64,000 bases of DNA from contig CM019215.1 in the NCBI GenBank assembly GCA_009741485.1, positions 78,989,735 through 79,053,734 on the forward strand, read 5' to 3'. Position 1 is the stretch's first letter. The number at the start of each line of letters is the position of its first letter. Source of the stretch: Malurus cyaneus samueli (Eukaryota > Chordata > Aves > Passeriformes > Maluridae). Of this stretch, positions 48,384 through 62,403 are shown piece by piece. A program made the translations under genes and the position numbers. The notes under the pieces are model-generated. The model worked only from the letters and a program-made list of their open reading frames with translations. It ran no database searches and was not told the DNA's origin.

Positions 48384-51300
48384 CTCTATTTGGAGTGAGA
48401 TAGGTACAAAAAGCAAAAACTCCACATGGGCAGAAAATTAACTTGTCAAACATTTCCTTTCTTGTATCACAGATTGTTCATTCTGCGGGTCAGAGAACCA
48501 TGAAACACTTTGATAAATGAAAATAAGCATCCAGCACCTCCTCCCACATCAAACCTACAAAAAAAAATCCAAACAATCCCCAAACAAAAGTAGATAATAC
48601 ATTATATTTCTCCGTGTGTGTATTTAGCTCACAGTGACCACAGATAACTAATGCCATCCCCATTCATTCATTTGAAACACGTTGGAATGAAGACATAATC
48701 CAGATGCGCTGCTGAGTATTCTGATTTTTTTAATATACATTTGCACACTTTCCTCTCTGTATTCTGTGACTTTCTAAATAGTTCCCAACAAAACTTTTCC
48801 TGTGGATCAACAGAGACAAAGACATTGGTAATGGTTACAGAAGGGACAATTAGCTATTTCTGTAACAACGTGTGTCTTATAAATATGGGCATATTTATAA
48901 ATTCTCTCACAATCTTTTTTTCTCCCTTTTTAAAATGTAGATGAAGTGTTCATCTTAAATTAGCTTGTGTATCCAGGTCTGTGAAAGAATTTTTTTGTGA
49001 TGTGATAATCAAAATCTTGATGTTTGCAAAAATTTTCACATAAATTTACATGGATCACTGCTACTCTAATTTCCAGTAAATAAATGAGTAAACAAGCAGA
49101 GATTATGTCAGAGCTCTGTTGCATAATTCTATTTTGCCTAAATCACGTTCCTCTAGCTTATACTTCACCCTTATTTAGTACTCAATATTATCAAAAAAGG
49201 TGCTTATGGCACATAACTTCTTGATTCAAGAAGTGTTTTATTTGAGTATGCATTCTTAGTATGTCTGAGGCTAATTCATGACTTCTCTCCAAACTTATTA
49301 ATATACACAGTAGAAAAGATGTCAGTATTCTTTGATGTAAAAAAAAATCTCAAATTATTAAATTCAGGAATTGATATGGAATGGCAAACAAAACATAGAG
49401 GAAAAAGAAAAAAAGTTGCCATAGAAAAGAGTTCCTTAAAAGTTCACATTTCTTATTAATTCAATTTTAATTTACTACATTTCCTGTAAACTGCAGCTAT
49501 TTTCATTCTCAACTCTTTCTAGTAGACAGTAACTCTTTTCAAGTAAGGCGGACATATAGTCAATGTAAGAAGACAGAATCAATGGACACAGCAAATTATA
49601 TAGTGATATCAATGCATTTCTGCATTTGGAAACAAGAAATTGCCAGACATCATTTAGATTTCATTTTATTTGCAGTTTGCTTCTGTACAACTATTGTTGC
49701 AGAAGAAAAGGGGGAAAAAGGGCAAAAAGAGCTACTTATCACTAGCGAGATGGTTATGAATAAATACAGTGAAACATTTATTTTGTTACCTGTATTCAGA
49801 AAGGAGGTGAAATAGCCTTTGTGGTAAAATGGAAGGCAAAGACACATCGTGAGAGGGTAGACCCCATGTTTATGTTGTGGCAGGCAATCTGCTAATGTTT
49901 ACACAACCCAGGAGATTTACAGTGTGCCTCTGTATCTTGGCATAGCTGTTACTACAGCTCTCTTACCCTCATAGCATCCATCCATATTGCTGTTTCCAGC
50001 AGAGGAATCCAGAGGAATCCAATGGTCTGTTTGCCTGTAAGTACCTTTCAGTAGGTGTTAACAACTTTCTTTCCTTGCCTTTAAAGTGAAGAAAATATGT
50101 TGGGGAGGGGTGCATTCTGGTCAAATGAACTCTTTTTAGTGGCACTGAATTGGTATATCTGCATGTTTTAGCTGGAGATGAAGATCATTCTGCTTTCCAC
50201 ATCATTGTGATCAAATGATTGCCAGAACACGAGTGAACCTCCTTAAGGGTGTGTTGAGGAATCAGGATTGCATGGAGCAGCAATCACAGGTTAAAACACA
50301 GGTGCACATGGGTGGGCCAAAAGGTGCAAATGTAGACTTTTAAAGGCAGAAATATTCTATGGGAGGGTGTTTTCTGATGTTTCACACACTTATCAGACAG
50401 ACTGGTAGCTGATTGAAGTCTGATATGGAGGACAAATGAATTTGTAGTCATGTCCTACTCCAAGGCCCAAACTCTTGACACTCCAAACACTCTAAAATCC
50501 TCGTCACAGGGGATCACAGTCTCAGGAGCAGAGATTCCTATCTGTCTCAGCTATTTTTATTTACTCTTCTCAGACCATGACAGGAAGGAATGAGAGGAAA
50601 ATGCAAAACTGAGACTTTCCTTGGGACAAGGAAGCAGTTCTGGGTACCACAGGTTAGATACAGCTATATTGTGTAACCTTTCTTCCTGTATTCACTGTCA
50701 CACTTTGCTTTGCATATTGTGTACTGTGCAATATTGTCGTTGGTGTTCATCCTCGCTTGCTATTTAGTGTTGTGTATAAGCAGAAGTAAACAGTACTTTG
50801 AGTAAAAGTTCTACAAATTACATTAGGCTATATCAATGTCCTCACAATATTTATTCACTCCATCCTGTGGAACTGTGAAGGTATTTTCATAGTTTGTGTA
50901 ATTTTGCTATGATAATCCAAAGGGCTAAATTCCACATTTGCATTATATTTGTGTGATGGAATTCCTAAGCAATCTGCTTTACAGCAGTCTTTTCTGTTAT
51001 TTCTTTCCACTTCCACCAGTAAAGTTAGACCGTGTTTGCATTTATACAAATCATTGAAAATATTAATGTTGAGTTTTTTAATACCTGTGTATGTATTTCA
51101 GATGTTTGGAGCAGTAGCCTATTGCATGCTGTTTATTAATTTTGTCTGGAATAGTGTTTTATTTTGATACATGTAATTCAAAGGTCTTTCTTAAAGGAGT
51201 TTCTTAGGGTTTACTACCTGAGCTTTTTCTTCCAGTTTCTGAATATATAAGAACAAAATATGGAGCAAACGGTGCTAGTTATTTTGGTTTGAGATTATCA

Positions 51301-51569
51301 CAACCCAGCAGGAGGAAACTGGAAGCTATAAAAGACAAAGATTTTTATCCCTGTGAAAATGAAAACTTATTTGTCTTATTATCCCAAATGTATTTTTATT
51401 TAAAGTTTTGATAACCTATAATGCAGCTGTATGAATACATCTCTGTTCTTTTTTTTTTTTTTTTTTTAATTTTCTGTGCAATTTATGCTTCAGACAGAAA
51501 ATATTCCCCCTCCCCTACCCAACCACTGTATATCCAGTCTCATAGTTCCTGGTAAAGCTAAGGTGCTGC

Positions 51570-51662
51570 CACATAGAATGACAGAATATTTTGAGTTGAA
51601 AGGGACTTTTAATACCATATAACTTCATCCTATCTGTCGAGGGCAGGGACACCTTCCACATG
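51570..51662 (-). mobile_element. CR1 LINE 3'-end stub
   Basis: On the plus strand it reads ATAGAATGACAGAATATTTT, GAGTTGAAAGGGACTTTTAA and GAGGGCAGGGACACCTTCCA. This is the reverse complement of the well-known CR1 terminus. Only about 90 bases remain. It has the same orientation as CDH9. Confidence 0.8.
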
Positions 51663-54187
51663 CAAGTCATAACTTAATCTTTGCTACAAGTAGGTTTTTT
51701 TGAGTTTACCTTTTGTAACATTGCTTTTTTATAGCTTATGGTGAAAGGCTCAAGCCACATGTAACTTCAAATTGATTTTTTTTTTTTTTTTTTTTTTTAG
51801 AAAATTAACACAGTGAAGCATTGTATTAGTAGCTCAATAGCTAGAAAGTGTTGGGGTTTGGCTGTATTGTACCCAGACCTACTGGCTCTGGGAAATATAT
51901 GGAGAAAGAATAACAGACTGTACATGGCATGAATTATCAAGCTGACTGTCATTAACTGTCAGATTTAACATGGTTCTTTCAAATATTCTTATATCTTAAA
52001 AAATTTAAAACAATCATAGTAAGCAGTGGGAAAGAACATGGAAGATGAAGCTATTCAGGTGTGTTCAAAGTGACCCTTTTTGAAACTACAGGAAAAGAAA
52101 GAAAATGTCTCTATATGTAGGATTCCTTAAACATCTTTTAATCACAGTTTTTAGCTAAAGTTCCTGGCCTGAGGGAATAAACATGCTAAGTATAGGAGAA
52201 TGTGTGTATATTTCTTCTACAAAGCCATGTGTCTATTTACATCAAATTTCTATTCATATATGGAGATTATACTATGCTATTTATTCTGAAACTGTGAAAC
52301 AAAGGGAAATTGAGTTTTCCAAGTCATCCCAGTATGTATTAAAGCACAAATTGATTTGAGCCCAGAAAACCTGATTGTAATTATTGTTCTAAGCTTGCTC
52401 CAATTAAATAAGGTTGTATATATAGAGGTGGGAAAGAAGACAGTACTTTTGGAAGAGGATAATAATTACCTAAAGCAAAATAATTTAATTCTTATCAACA
52501 AGGGAAAGTGGTGTGCTTGAAATAAGGGCTGGTATCATCCCAGCCAAACCTAAAATCTCACACACAATGCATTGAGTGCTTGTGACAGGTAGGATATTAA
52601 TCAGTGTCTCTACTCTATGATTTCAGAACCTTGTGACATCCACACTATTTAGGACAAAACAGGATAACAGCAGCTCAGCCAATATTCTCCTTCATTAGCA
52701 TTTTAAGTAATTAAAAACTATAAAGACATTTCAATAGCTGCAGTAGTTCTTCAGTGTGGGTTAAAGTAGCAGCATATGCATTGCTTTAATTTTCTATTTA
52801 TGTGTGTTCAATCAAAAGTTTTATGTATGTGCTAAATGGCAATGTATTTACCTGACTTGAATTTGTGACATCAGCACAAACTTCTTAATTAAACAACCAG
52901 ACTCTGTGTGTGATGGTTACCTAAGTGACTGTATATTAAACAAGGCAAATGACATTTACTTTTCTTATCTTCTGCTTTCCAGCATCTGGTTCTTGTGTTC
53001 AGCTGTCTATTGTTAGAAATTCTCCAGAGAATGATATTGTGCAAAACACTACTGACAACAGCTGCAGGTGCTGATTTTTACTTAGTAGGTAAAGGTAAAT
53101 TTTATTTTCATTCAGGAAGGGCTCAGCAGAATTCTTAGTGGTCTTTTGGTTTGAATCATGCAAACACAATATGGGGAAATTCCATATATTGACCCCATAC
53201 TTAGGGGGGAGTCCTGGAAACCAGAGCTGTGTTCTTAAATGCCTCCTTTCCCATCTTACCTTCTGTATTTCCTATGCCCTTTATGCTAAGTTGTAGTCAA
53301 ACCTGCAAAAGCTGTTGCAACCTTACTTCAGCACAAAGAAGTGGATTTCAGAGCACATATAATTTTTTCTCTCTCTACCCTCCAAATCAACAGCTGAGTC
53401 ACAGGTTTTCAGCCTGATGAAAAGAGCCAACTTTTTTTTATTATTATTTATGGTTCGTCATACACAGTCATCTATCTGTTCCATAACCTGAGATACAGAT
53501 TTACGGGAAGTGACTCCAGTCATCAATTGTGTCCACAGGTCAGAAATTATGACATCATAACACCAAGCACTGTCACGTTAATCAATCTCTGGAACAGGTG
53601 TTAAATCCATCATTATTTTAAAAGCTTCACCACAACAAAGGATATCTTTCTCACGGATTTTTCTTTCACCAGAAGCTGCTGAGTGAAATCTGTCTGTGTG
53701 CATGGCTCCTCTTGCTGTTTTAGAGGCACTCAAAATGCACTTTAACTCCAAAAGATGTGCACAGAGATAGGCAGGAATAAAAACCCTAGCCCTGGAAGCA
53801 ACATGAGTTTGTCATACGGATGGATTATCCCTTACCCTCTGCAGAACTAATTGCTCTGAGCTCAGCTTTATACTAATAAGCTTATAAGAAATACTCCAAC
53901 AGGGGAGACCAGTGGTTTTTCTAGCCAAGTACTTTATCTCAGAGGCAGCAGGAGATGCTGGTTTGAGAGAGCATTCAGTCTGACCACAGTACTTTTTGAT
54001 TATTTTAGAGTCCTTGCTTCTCTGGCCCCAGAATTTAAAGCTTTCAGATTACAGCAGATGTGTGTGGTTTTATGTTTGTTCTGTTTTCTTTTATTTTCTG
54101 TTTTGAATCTGATATCCTTGAATTTGTCTGGTTATCCATTGCACTAACTTGGGATGTGTACTATTTTGACTGAATATACTGAATGTT

Positions 54188-54225
54188 AGTGTTTCCAGGG
54201 ATGGGTCATCCACAACTGTCTGAAG
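54188..54225 (-). mobile_element. Possible very short CR1 remnant
   Basis: GTGTTTCCAGGGATGGGTCA followed by TCCACAACT resembles a conserved stretch of the CR1 3' UTR in reverse complement. Fewer than 40 bases match, so chance is possible. Confidence 0.35.
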
Positions 54226-56271
54226 AGTACATCAATAACAGGAGTATTTTAATAGTTTGTCACTTCTGATCATAATTTTATATGTATGTATGTATGCATG
54301 GACAAATGTCCAGTAATCAAGGCTGAATGATTTTTAGAAAGTCATAGAGTCTAATGGGGTTCTAATATATTGAGATGTAAGCCAATGTGATCAAAGTCTT
54401 TTTTGGTCTTAAGTCTTTAAACACACTTCCAGGTTTTCAGCACCAAATAAACAAAACCAGACTGAGGACCTTTTGACTGAAAGGAAGCAGACTCAAAAAT
54501 GTACATTTTTCTTGGGCTGCTGGATATGTAGTTTCCAAAAATATTAAAAATATTTTAGGTTATCTATTATTCTTAAAAAAATATTTGCTTTAACATGAAT
54601 TCATTTCAAATTTACAAAGTTATTATGCTGTTTTATGCTTATTGACTCAAAATGATCTCTACCACAAAGCTTCATTTTAAAATGATGTCTTTTTCCTAAG
54701 ATCCTGCTTTGCAAACTGATAAACCAAATATTTTGTGGACACTGTGCACACCTGACCAGTAGAAATTCATACATTTGTCAACACTCATTTCAGAATTCTA
54801 TTTTTACATCGTGACACTTTACATACCTTTAATGTTTATCTAAAACTGAATTTTCAAAAGAACAATAGTGAAAGAAGGTAAGGTCGTTGTATGACTTAAG
54901 GTATCACTAAAGTCTTTTGCTACAGCTTATTTATTGACAAAGTTGACCAAGAAAAAAAATAAAAAATTAAGTATTATACCCTTTCTTTGTTCAGCTTACT
55001 ACACCAAAAAACTGAATCAGATTATTCAGTGGAAGTATGCTGTAGTTATCCATGTCATGCCTTCACCAGTTTGACTGCAATACCCCTGTCTTGTGCCTGC
55101 TCCAAGATGGATAGGCACATGCCCAGTTCCTGGTAAAATGTGAGAAGAGGATTCTCAAAAATAAGTATATCAAAGAGAAAGATTTGCAATCAGGACAGGA
55201 CATAATAAGCACCAAGCCTTGAATCTGTATTATGATGAAGTAGCTTCCTAAGTGAAGCTATTGTTTCTAAAATATTGTCATGAAAGCAGAATATTTTGGA
55301 AAAAATATTTAATGTATTCTTTTTTCTTATTTGTCACTGATTTTATATTTATTGCAATTTGCATTACTTACTCATATGGTTCTTTTAAATCTTGTTTCAA
55401 AATATCATCTTTGGAAGGTAATAAGTGTAATGAGGGCAAAGACAAGGCAGTGGCTTGAATAGTAATTAAAAATTCTTAACGTCTTTCATGGCAAAAAAGA
55501 AACTGGTAGAAGGTAACTCCATTTAGATGGGGCCTGAGATGGACTTTGAGTTCTTCATAAACCACAGGCTGATTGTACCTGTCTGATTAAACTTGAAGAC
55601 TGTGACCATTGTGGCTTTCAGGGGAGCCAGGATAAGGCTGCCTGGGCTTTGGATGAAAACTCCATGAGAGGGAAGTAGTGCCTAGAGAAATCAAAGCATA
55701 AGACCCAAACCAAGCATAAAGCCCTGCAGACCAACAGTATTGATTCATGTTTAATTTAATAGCTTAGTCTGAAAGCTGATCAGGCAAAGTGAGATTAAGA
55801 AGGAGACATTAGCCAATGCAAGATTTATTTACAAGTGATAAAAAATATAATACAAATATTAATGAAAAAAAAAAAAACAAAACCAGCAGGAGGTGCAAAA
55901 GGTTATAGTTAAACTTGTCTCAATTTAACAGCAAGGATAGTCAAAGGATTTGCCTGTGGTTAAGGCAGATAAAACTCTGAATGTATTGATGCTATTTTTT
56001 TAATAACTATATGAAAAAATGTTATGGGGGAGAACTGGAGACTTCAATGATGACTATCTCCATTCTTTTGTGAAATTCATTTTTGTCTAAAAAATTACTC
56101 TCTTTCTGGAGCAAGGAGAATGACACAGCATATATAATAAAACTGGTTGTTTTTCTAATTATCCTATGACTTCATCTGGAGTCAAACGTTGACCATGATC
56201 CTGTTAATCATTTGAAAATATGTTTAAAATAGAACCTGAGATTTTCCTAATATTTACAATGTACAGGGGTA

Positions 56272-56273
<2 letters not shown>

Positions 56274-56303
<30 letters not shown>
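56274..56303 (+). repeat. Poly(T) run
   Basis: About 30 T in a row, low-complexity intronic sequence. Confidence 0.9.
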
Positions 56304-57346
56304 GACATTGTTTTCACAATTGATGAGTGCTGTCCTTCCTATCTTGACCTCTACAAAGTGATAATCCTTGCCACTCTGCCGAATTTGTCCCTATCTCGTA
56401 GTTACACTGCTCTGCATCTAACTCTGGTCATTGACTCGCTCTGTGACCTCAAATCACAAATTCTTTGCAGTTTTCTCCTCAGAAGAGATGTTATGTTATT
56501 GCCTGTCTCACTGGAGGTGATGTTCTTTTAATGTAAAATACTTTGATATATTCCACTGGATCATACTTATGGACGTGGAAATTATTAATCCAAGAATTGT
56601 GATTTTAACATTTTACTTATCCTTTTCTCTTTTATCCTCAGCAAAGAGATCAACATAAATCCTTTCCTTATCCTTAGATAAATCAGTGTTATACATAGAT
56701 ATGCATACGCACACATTCATAATTTTTAGGACCATAAAATTATTTTAAGGTATGGGGGAGAGAGGGGTTGTTGTTTCTTTTTCTTTTACACATTTTGAAG
56801 TTAGACCAGATTTAGCCCCCTGAAGTATGAAAAAAATTAACTGCATTGTCTATAATAGGATGAAAACAGAATGAGTGATTCCTGTTTCCCTCAGCATTTT
56901 TGAAGGACTAAAAAATTTCTTCTGCTATAGATTCATATTTTGACCTTCACTTCATGCCTTTCTGTATGTGATTCTGAATTTTTCATATGGAATGTGTGGG
57001 AATCTAACTGTGACCTCTTCCACTTCATAATTACTAGCCTTTGCAGAGATGAATGTATTTGCATGTTCTGTTAAACTTAGAGGGATATTAAAGAATCCCC
57101 AACTCACTCTAGTGATTTATTTTGCTTTCTTGCAACAACCCTCTGTCCATTTGCTTCAGTGACCATGTATATAGAAATACTTGCTCCCTTGCCAAATTCC
57201 GCTTTAAATTCATTTTATTGTCCATACCACTTGTTTATATCTATTTAATATGTTTAAAATTAAAGGCAAATATACATGGTTATTTTTTTACCTCACTTGG
57301 TTTACACAGTACATACAAGGTTTTTTTTTCCATTTAAAAAAAAAAA

Positions 57347-57427
57347 TTATTGTGGTAAAGGAATTTTAGTTTCACCATTTTAAATGNTTATTGTGGTAAA
57401 GGAATTTTAGTTTCACCATTTTAAATG
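57347..57427 (+). repeat. 40-bp exact direct repeat around a single N
   Basis: 57347-57386 and 57388-57427 are identical, separated by one N at 57387. This is the pattern left when two overlapping contigs are abutted without merging. Confidence 0.95.
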
Positions 57428-60400
57428 CAGATACTGCAGTGGTAGAGAGACAAAGAAAGTAAATACTTACAATATTTTATTTTTCATTTCTTAATTTGTT
57501 CCTATCACTCAGTTACCTGGCCCAGTTGTATATGAGCATTTAATGCTCTCTTACCTCCTTGTATCTGACAGTGTTTATTCATCAGAAGTGCTTATTAAAA
57601 AGAAAAATATGTTTACTTCCACAATCCCTGTAAGACTGAACTATCAGAAGAGCAACATTTTTAAAAGTTGCATCAGTACTCACAACATTTTCATCAGTAT
57701 GATATATTAGTGTTAATTTAACTTTAACTGCATAGAAGTTGTAAACCAGAGTCTTTTTTTTATAAGAACCCATTTTATTCTCAATATTTGGAAACTTAGT
57801 TTATTTCAGCTCTTAATAGGAAGTACATAGCAATAGCCACAAGTTCAATAGGGCAAAAATGGCTACAGGTGGTGACAACAAATTTTAACAGCAAATTTTA
57901 ACTCTAAGTAGATTCATGTTATGAATGCTTGAGTAGAAGTGCAACAATATCCCATTCAGGATTCAGACAGGGATGTCTTTGTCATTGTTATTCATTAGGA
58001 AAAGTTAAAACAATTGATTATACCACAAAGGCACTGAAGCACTGTTCACCAAGTAGGCAAATATTTGGTTCTGTATTTTCCTCCTTTTCTAAGTGCATCT
58101 GATATACCATTCAACCCAACACTTCATGGCTATTGCACTTATATTTCAGAGCTTTTTCTTCTAACATTGTGTGGGAACACCTCATACACAGACATGTCCT
58201 GAGGAAAAGCTTCATTAGAGAAGTGTTGGCAATTACAATTTACAGAGGGAAAAATAATTTTTTTATAAAGCAAAAATTTAGTAAAATTTTATTCATAAAT
58301 ATTTCCAGCATTAACAATTAGTTTTAAGGCAGGATATGGACTACAAAATTCATTCTTTAAATGACCCAATCATTCAAAGACCTCTTTTAGATTCTGTTAA
58401 GAGTTTTACAACTAAAACAAGGGAGAATTGGTGCCATTTTTTCTTGTGGACCTCCATGGTAATGGAGAACACATAACAAAACTTTATCTTCAGTTAAAGA
58501 GCTCAATTAATATTATCAGCCTGGTTGTGTTTTCCTTGCTCTCAAAATTTGACCAAACTGTTGTAGTTGTTTCCACTGAAATGGGCACACTTGTTTCTGA
58601 AATGTGAAGCAAGACAGGGAGGGATTTGTAACTTCTGAAATGTTCATGGAGATTGTAATGTTTTCTCATTATTTTTTGCTACATTCTGCTGTAAAAAAAA
58701 ACAGAAAAGAGGGATTTCAGCAGAGTTTCTTGACCCTAGATTGATGTAAGTGTGAACAGAAGTTAGCCCAGTGTGTTTGTGCTGCTACAGCAAAACACAC
58801 AGCAATGATTGGACCATGGTTATGTATTTCCACAACTGGTAAGAGTTCCTTTTTTGACTGATACCCAGCACAGTGTTAAACTGGCTGATTACAGGGGCTA
58901 GACTAACTTTTTTTTTGGTTTTTTTGTTTCTTTCCAGGAGACTGAAATGTGTCATGATTCCTGCAACAGACAAGATTTGATGTAGGGCACATTCAGGAAC
59001 AAAAGATTTGCTGTTCTTGGCAGTTGCTTGTTGACAACTTCCCCATCCCAGCAAGGTGAGTATTCATAGCACTCTCCCTGACAGACAATCTTCTGATGGC
59101 ATCAAATTGACCTCTTTGGGTAGTCACACATTGTTTTGCTCTGAGTTTTGCACTCCACAATATCGCAAAAACCTTTACCCTCTCCAGAATTGCTCCCATA
59201 ATGTAATCAAGGGAATAAATAAACAACATAATGAAAAACATCTTGTGAAATATGTTTTCCTCACCCTCCCACCTTTTCCTGCACAATAAATGATTGCCTG
59301 ATAATAGATAATGATAGGTCTGCAGATTGCCACTAGTCTAATCTTCTTTTCCCAGGCTTAAAACTGCAAGGTTTAGAAATCCCAGCCAACTGAGTTGTAA
59401 TAAAATAAGGCTGTTCTACGAATAACAATAACCTATTGTGCCAAGCTCCTGAGCCAGACCTTCAAGCCTTAGCAAGATCTTCAAGCCAGACCTTCTTAGG
59501 CCTTTCCTCATAAGGAGCTTGACAAGAACAAGAGACTTTTAAGCTCAGAAAAGCCATTTTTTATTAAAATGAAAATTATTTTTAACAGGCAGCCGGAAAT
59601 TGCCCCTGGAGTCAGAAGAGGACTCCGTTCTCCATGCCAACTGTGTCTTTAACAGGTGGTTTTACTTCAAGCCTTGTTCTTTATTAATTTATCAACATCC
59701 TCAATCCCACTGAACTCCATGGGGGAGGCCTCCCCTCTGCAGTGCCCCCAACTTCCATTCCTGCTTTTTGGTCCTATTCCCTTGGTGCTCTGAGCAGTCT
59801 CAGGACATCCCCAGGGAAGGCCAGAAGTGACTAAACCCAGAGCAAGAACTGAGGTGAGCTATGAGCTAGACTCCACACAATATCCTTTGCTGCTAGGTAG
59901 GGTATCAGGTGAGCATGGCTTTTCCACACCTGAGTGGGGCATGGAGGGAGAGAGGAGAAAGGGAAAAGAATTGGAGAAATACTGCTGTTTTGTCAATGTT
60001 CAACTGATTTGCATTGACTTCAGGTTTAAAAGTAGCTTAGTAATTTTTTAAATGCCTGCATTTATTCTGTGGATGAAGTTTTCAATCAGTGTTGCTGAAT
60101 TTCAAAACTTATATTGTAAATTCTCTTATGTTCCATTAAATATCTGTAAAGGCACATATTTGGCATCTTTGTGTTTTATTCTTTTTAATTTAAAATCATT
60201 GCATACTGGATGTTTTGTCTGGAAAGAGGAGAGAGGAGAAGAGACAAGGAAATTAAAAAAAAAAACAAGGAAGGAGAAAGGGAAAAGTTTGCAATAAAAG
60301 GTTTGAGGATTCCTCATTTCTTATGTTTCTGGCTTTATCTTTTTGGTTCAGTTGTTGGGTTTTTTTGTTGTGTTGTTTGTTTGTTTTCTTGGGGTTTTTT

Positions 60401-62366
60401 TCTTTGTTTCTTTAATTTTCTTTCTCCCACAACGAATTTAGGTGTTTTAGTAGTTGGACATGAAAAACACACACAGCGTCCTTGAGAACAGAACAGATAT
60501 ATAGCCCCTGGGTAGGATCAGTGTCAACTTTCTGGCATGTGTTTTTTTTTTAGTTTATCATGGAAACCTCCACTATCAATATAATCCCATCTCTCTGCAT
60601 GTTCTTTACCTAATACCTAACTGTATTGACTACATTCACCATCAAAAAAACTTTTTCCTGATGATGAATGTAAATCAACCTTATGACAATATGAACCTAA
60701 CTCCTTGCCCTGAACATGACAAGAACTTCAGATTGTTTTTTTCGCACCCTTTTATGTAGCTAAAGAAACAGAAGCTGTCAGATCTCATGACAGCTGTTCT
60801 ATCTGTACCAAACAATGCCAACTCACTCTTGTTATTCATGTCTTTGAAGTTTCTGATCATTGCAGTTGTTTTCAAAAATTAATTCTTTATTTTATGTGAA
60901 ATATGATGTTCAAATTTGACAGCAAAATTCTAGCTTAGGCCCATTATTGCACTGTAACATTTGAGATATTTCATATTTAAATTGTTTACACTTGGGTTAT
61001 TCATGATGTGATTAGATCTCATCACTATTTTTGAAACTTCAGTTGAAAATGTATTTAGGTTGTCAGAAATTACTGTTGTCCTTTCTTCAAAAAAAGAGTT
61101 CCATTGTATTTGGAAGATGTAATATTTGTCTTACACAATTTTATTCCCTGAATCTCCAGCCTTCTTTTTAAAATGGCAAATTTTTTTAAAATCTTTGTAT
61201 TTTGTTATTTTTTGGCATTAAATAAAATAAATTTTGTTACCAGTAATTTTTCAATAAAGTTTATGCTGGAAGCCTTCAGAAAATATATTATTTTTAAATT
61301 GGTAAAGATATGGCTCCTTATTGGTGTTTGCAATTAAATTATGAGTGTATTTAAGACAGGGACTTGTCAAACTTTTTAAACTTTTTTTTTTCTTCTGTGT
61401 GCTTGTTTGAATTTTAGCTTTATTTTGGTGATTCATCTGCCTAGGGATAAAGCTCCTTAAAACTAGATCAAATATTTATTGGAAAAAAGTGCTCGGTGAA
61501 GAATACAATGCATCCTTAAACTCGCTCTGTAGAGGCAAAATAGCAAATGTTGTAAAGAAATCTTTATGGAAAAAATGCATAAATTTATTAAAGCCACAAA
61601 TAAAAAAGGAAATTCTCTCTCATACTCCAAAGGCAATATTAGCATAAAAATTTCGTATACAAAGAAAATAATACTAAGTAATTAATAGAAACTACTGTGG
61701 AAGAGAAGATTATGTTTGAGGATGGAGCAACTAAAGTTGCAGTTGATTTGGGCATTGCAGTGTTGCCAAGAGCCAGCTCATTTGGGTAACCCCTGAGGGC
61801 TACGAACTTCTTCCCAAACTGCTCAGAGCAGAGACTGAGTGCGGCCAAGGCCTCAGCAACACCTTGAGAAGACCTGAATAAATAGGACTAATGAAGGAAG
61901 GGCTTTATTGATCCCAGTTTCCAGCTCCTCTGCTGCTTCACATAAAAAGAGGAAACCTTCTCTGGACTGGTAGGTGTACCAAAGGCAGACAGCAAAGTAA
62001 TTGGAAATAATATTTTCAGCCATTGTTAAATTTACATTCTATATTTACAAGAAAATACTATCCAATTCCACTAATTTTGAGGTGAAAAAAACTGAAAACC
62101 ACTCAGTCCAAAGGGGCAATTGAGTGAAATTTTCTATAAATAACCAAATCTTGTGAAATTGGCATTTCATTGAGACCTCTTTAATTGTTACATAAAGTTC
62201 TTTTGGTTTTGTGTCTCTCTTCATTTGTAAGACAGTTATACCATACAACTGTACTTTTAGATGTCTGAGTACTTCAAATCCAAATTACAAGAAATAAATA
62301 CTTATCTTGAAATGAATGTTGTACCTGCCCTTCCAAAAAACAAACCAAGCCAAACCCTTACCCCCA

Positions 62367-62367
<1 letters not shown>

Positions 62368-62401
<34 letters not shown>
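62368..62401 (+). repeat. Poly(A) run
   Basis: About 34 A, flanked by CCAAACCCTTACCCCC on the left and CCAAAACAAAAC on the right. Confidence 0.9.
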
Positions 62402-62403
<2 letters not shown>

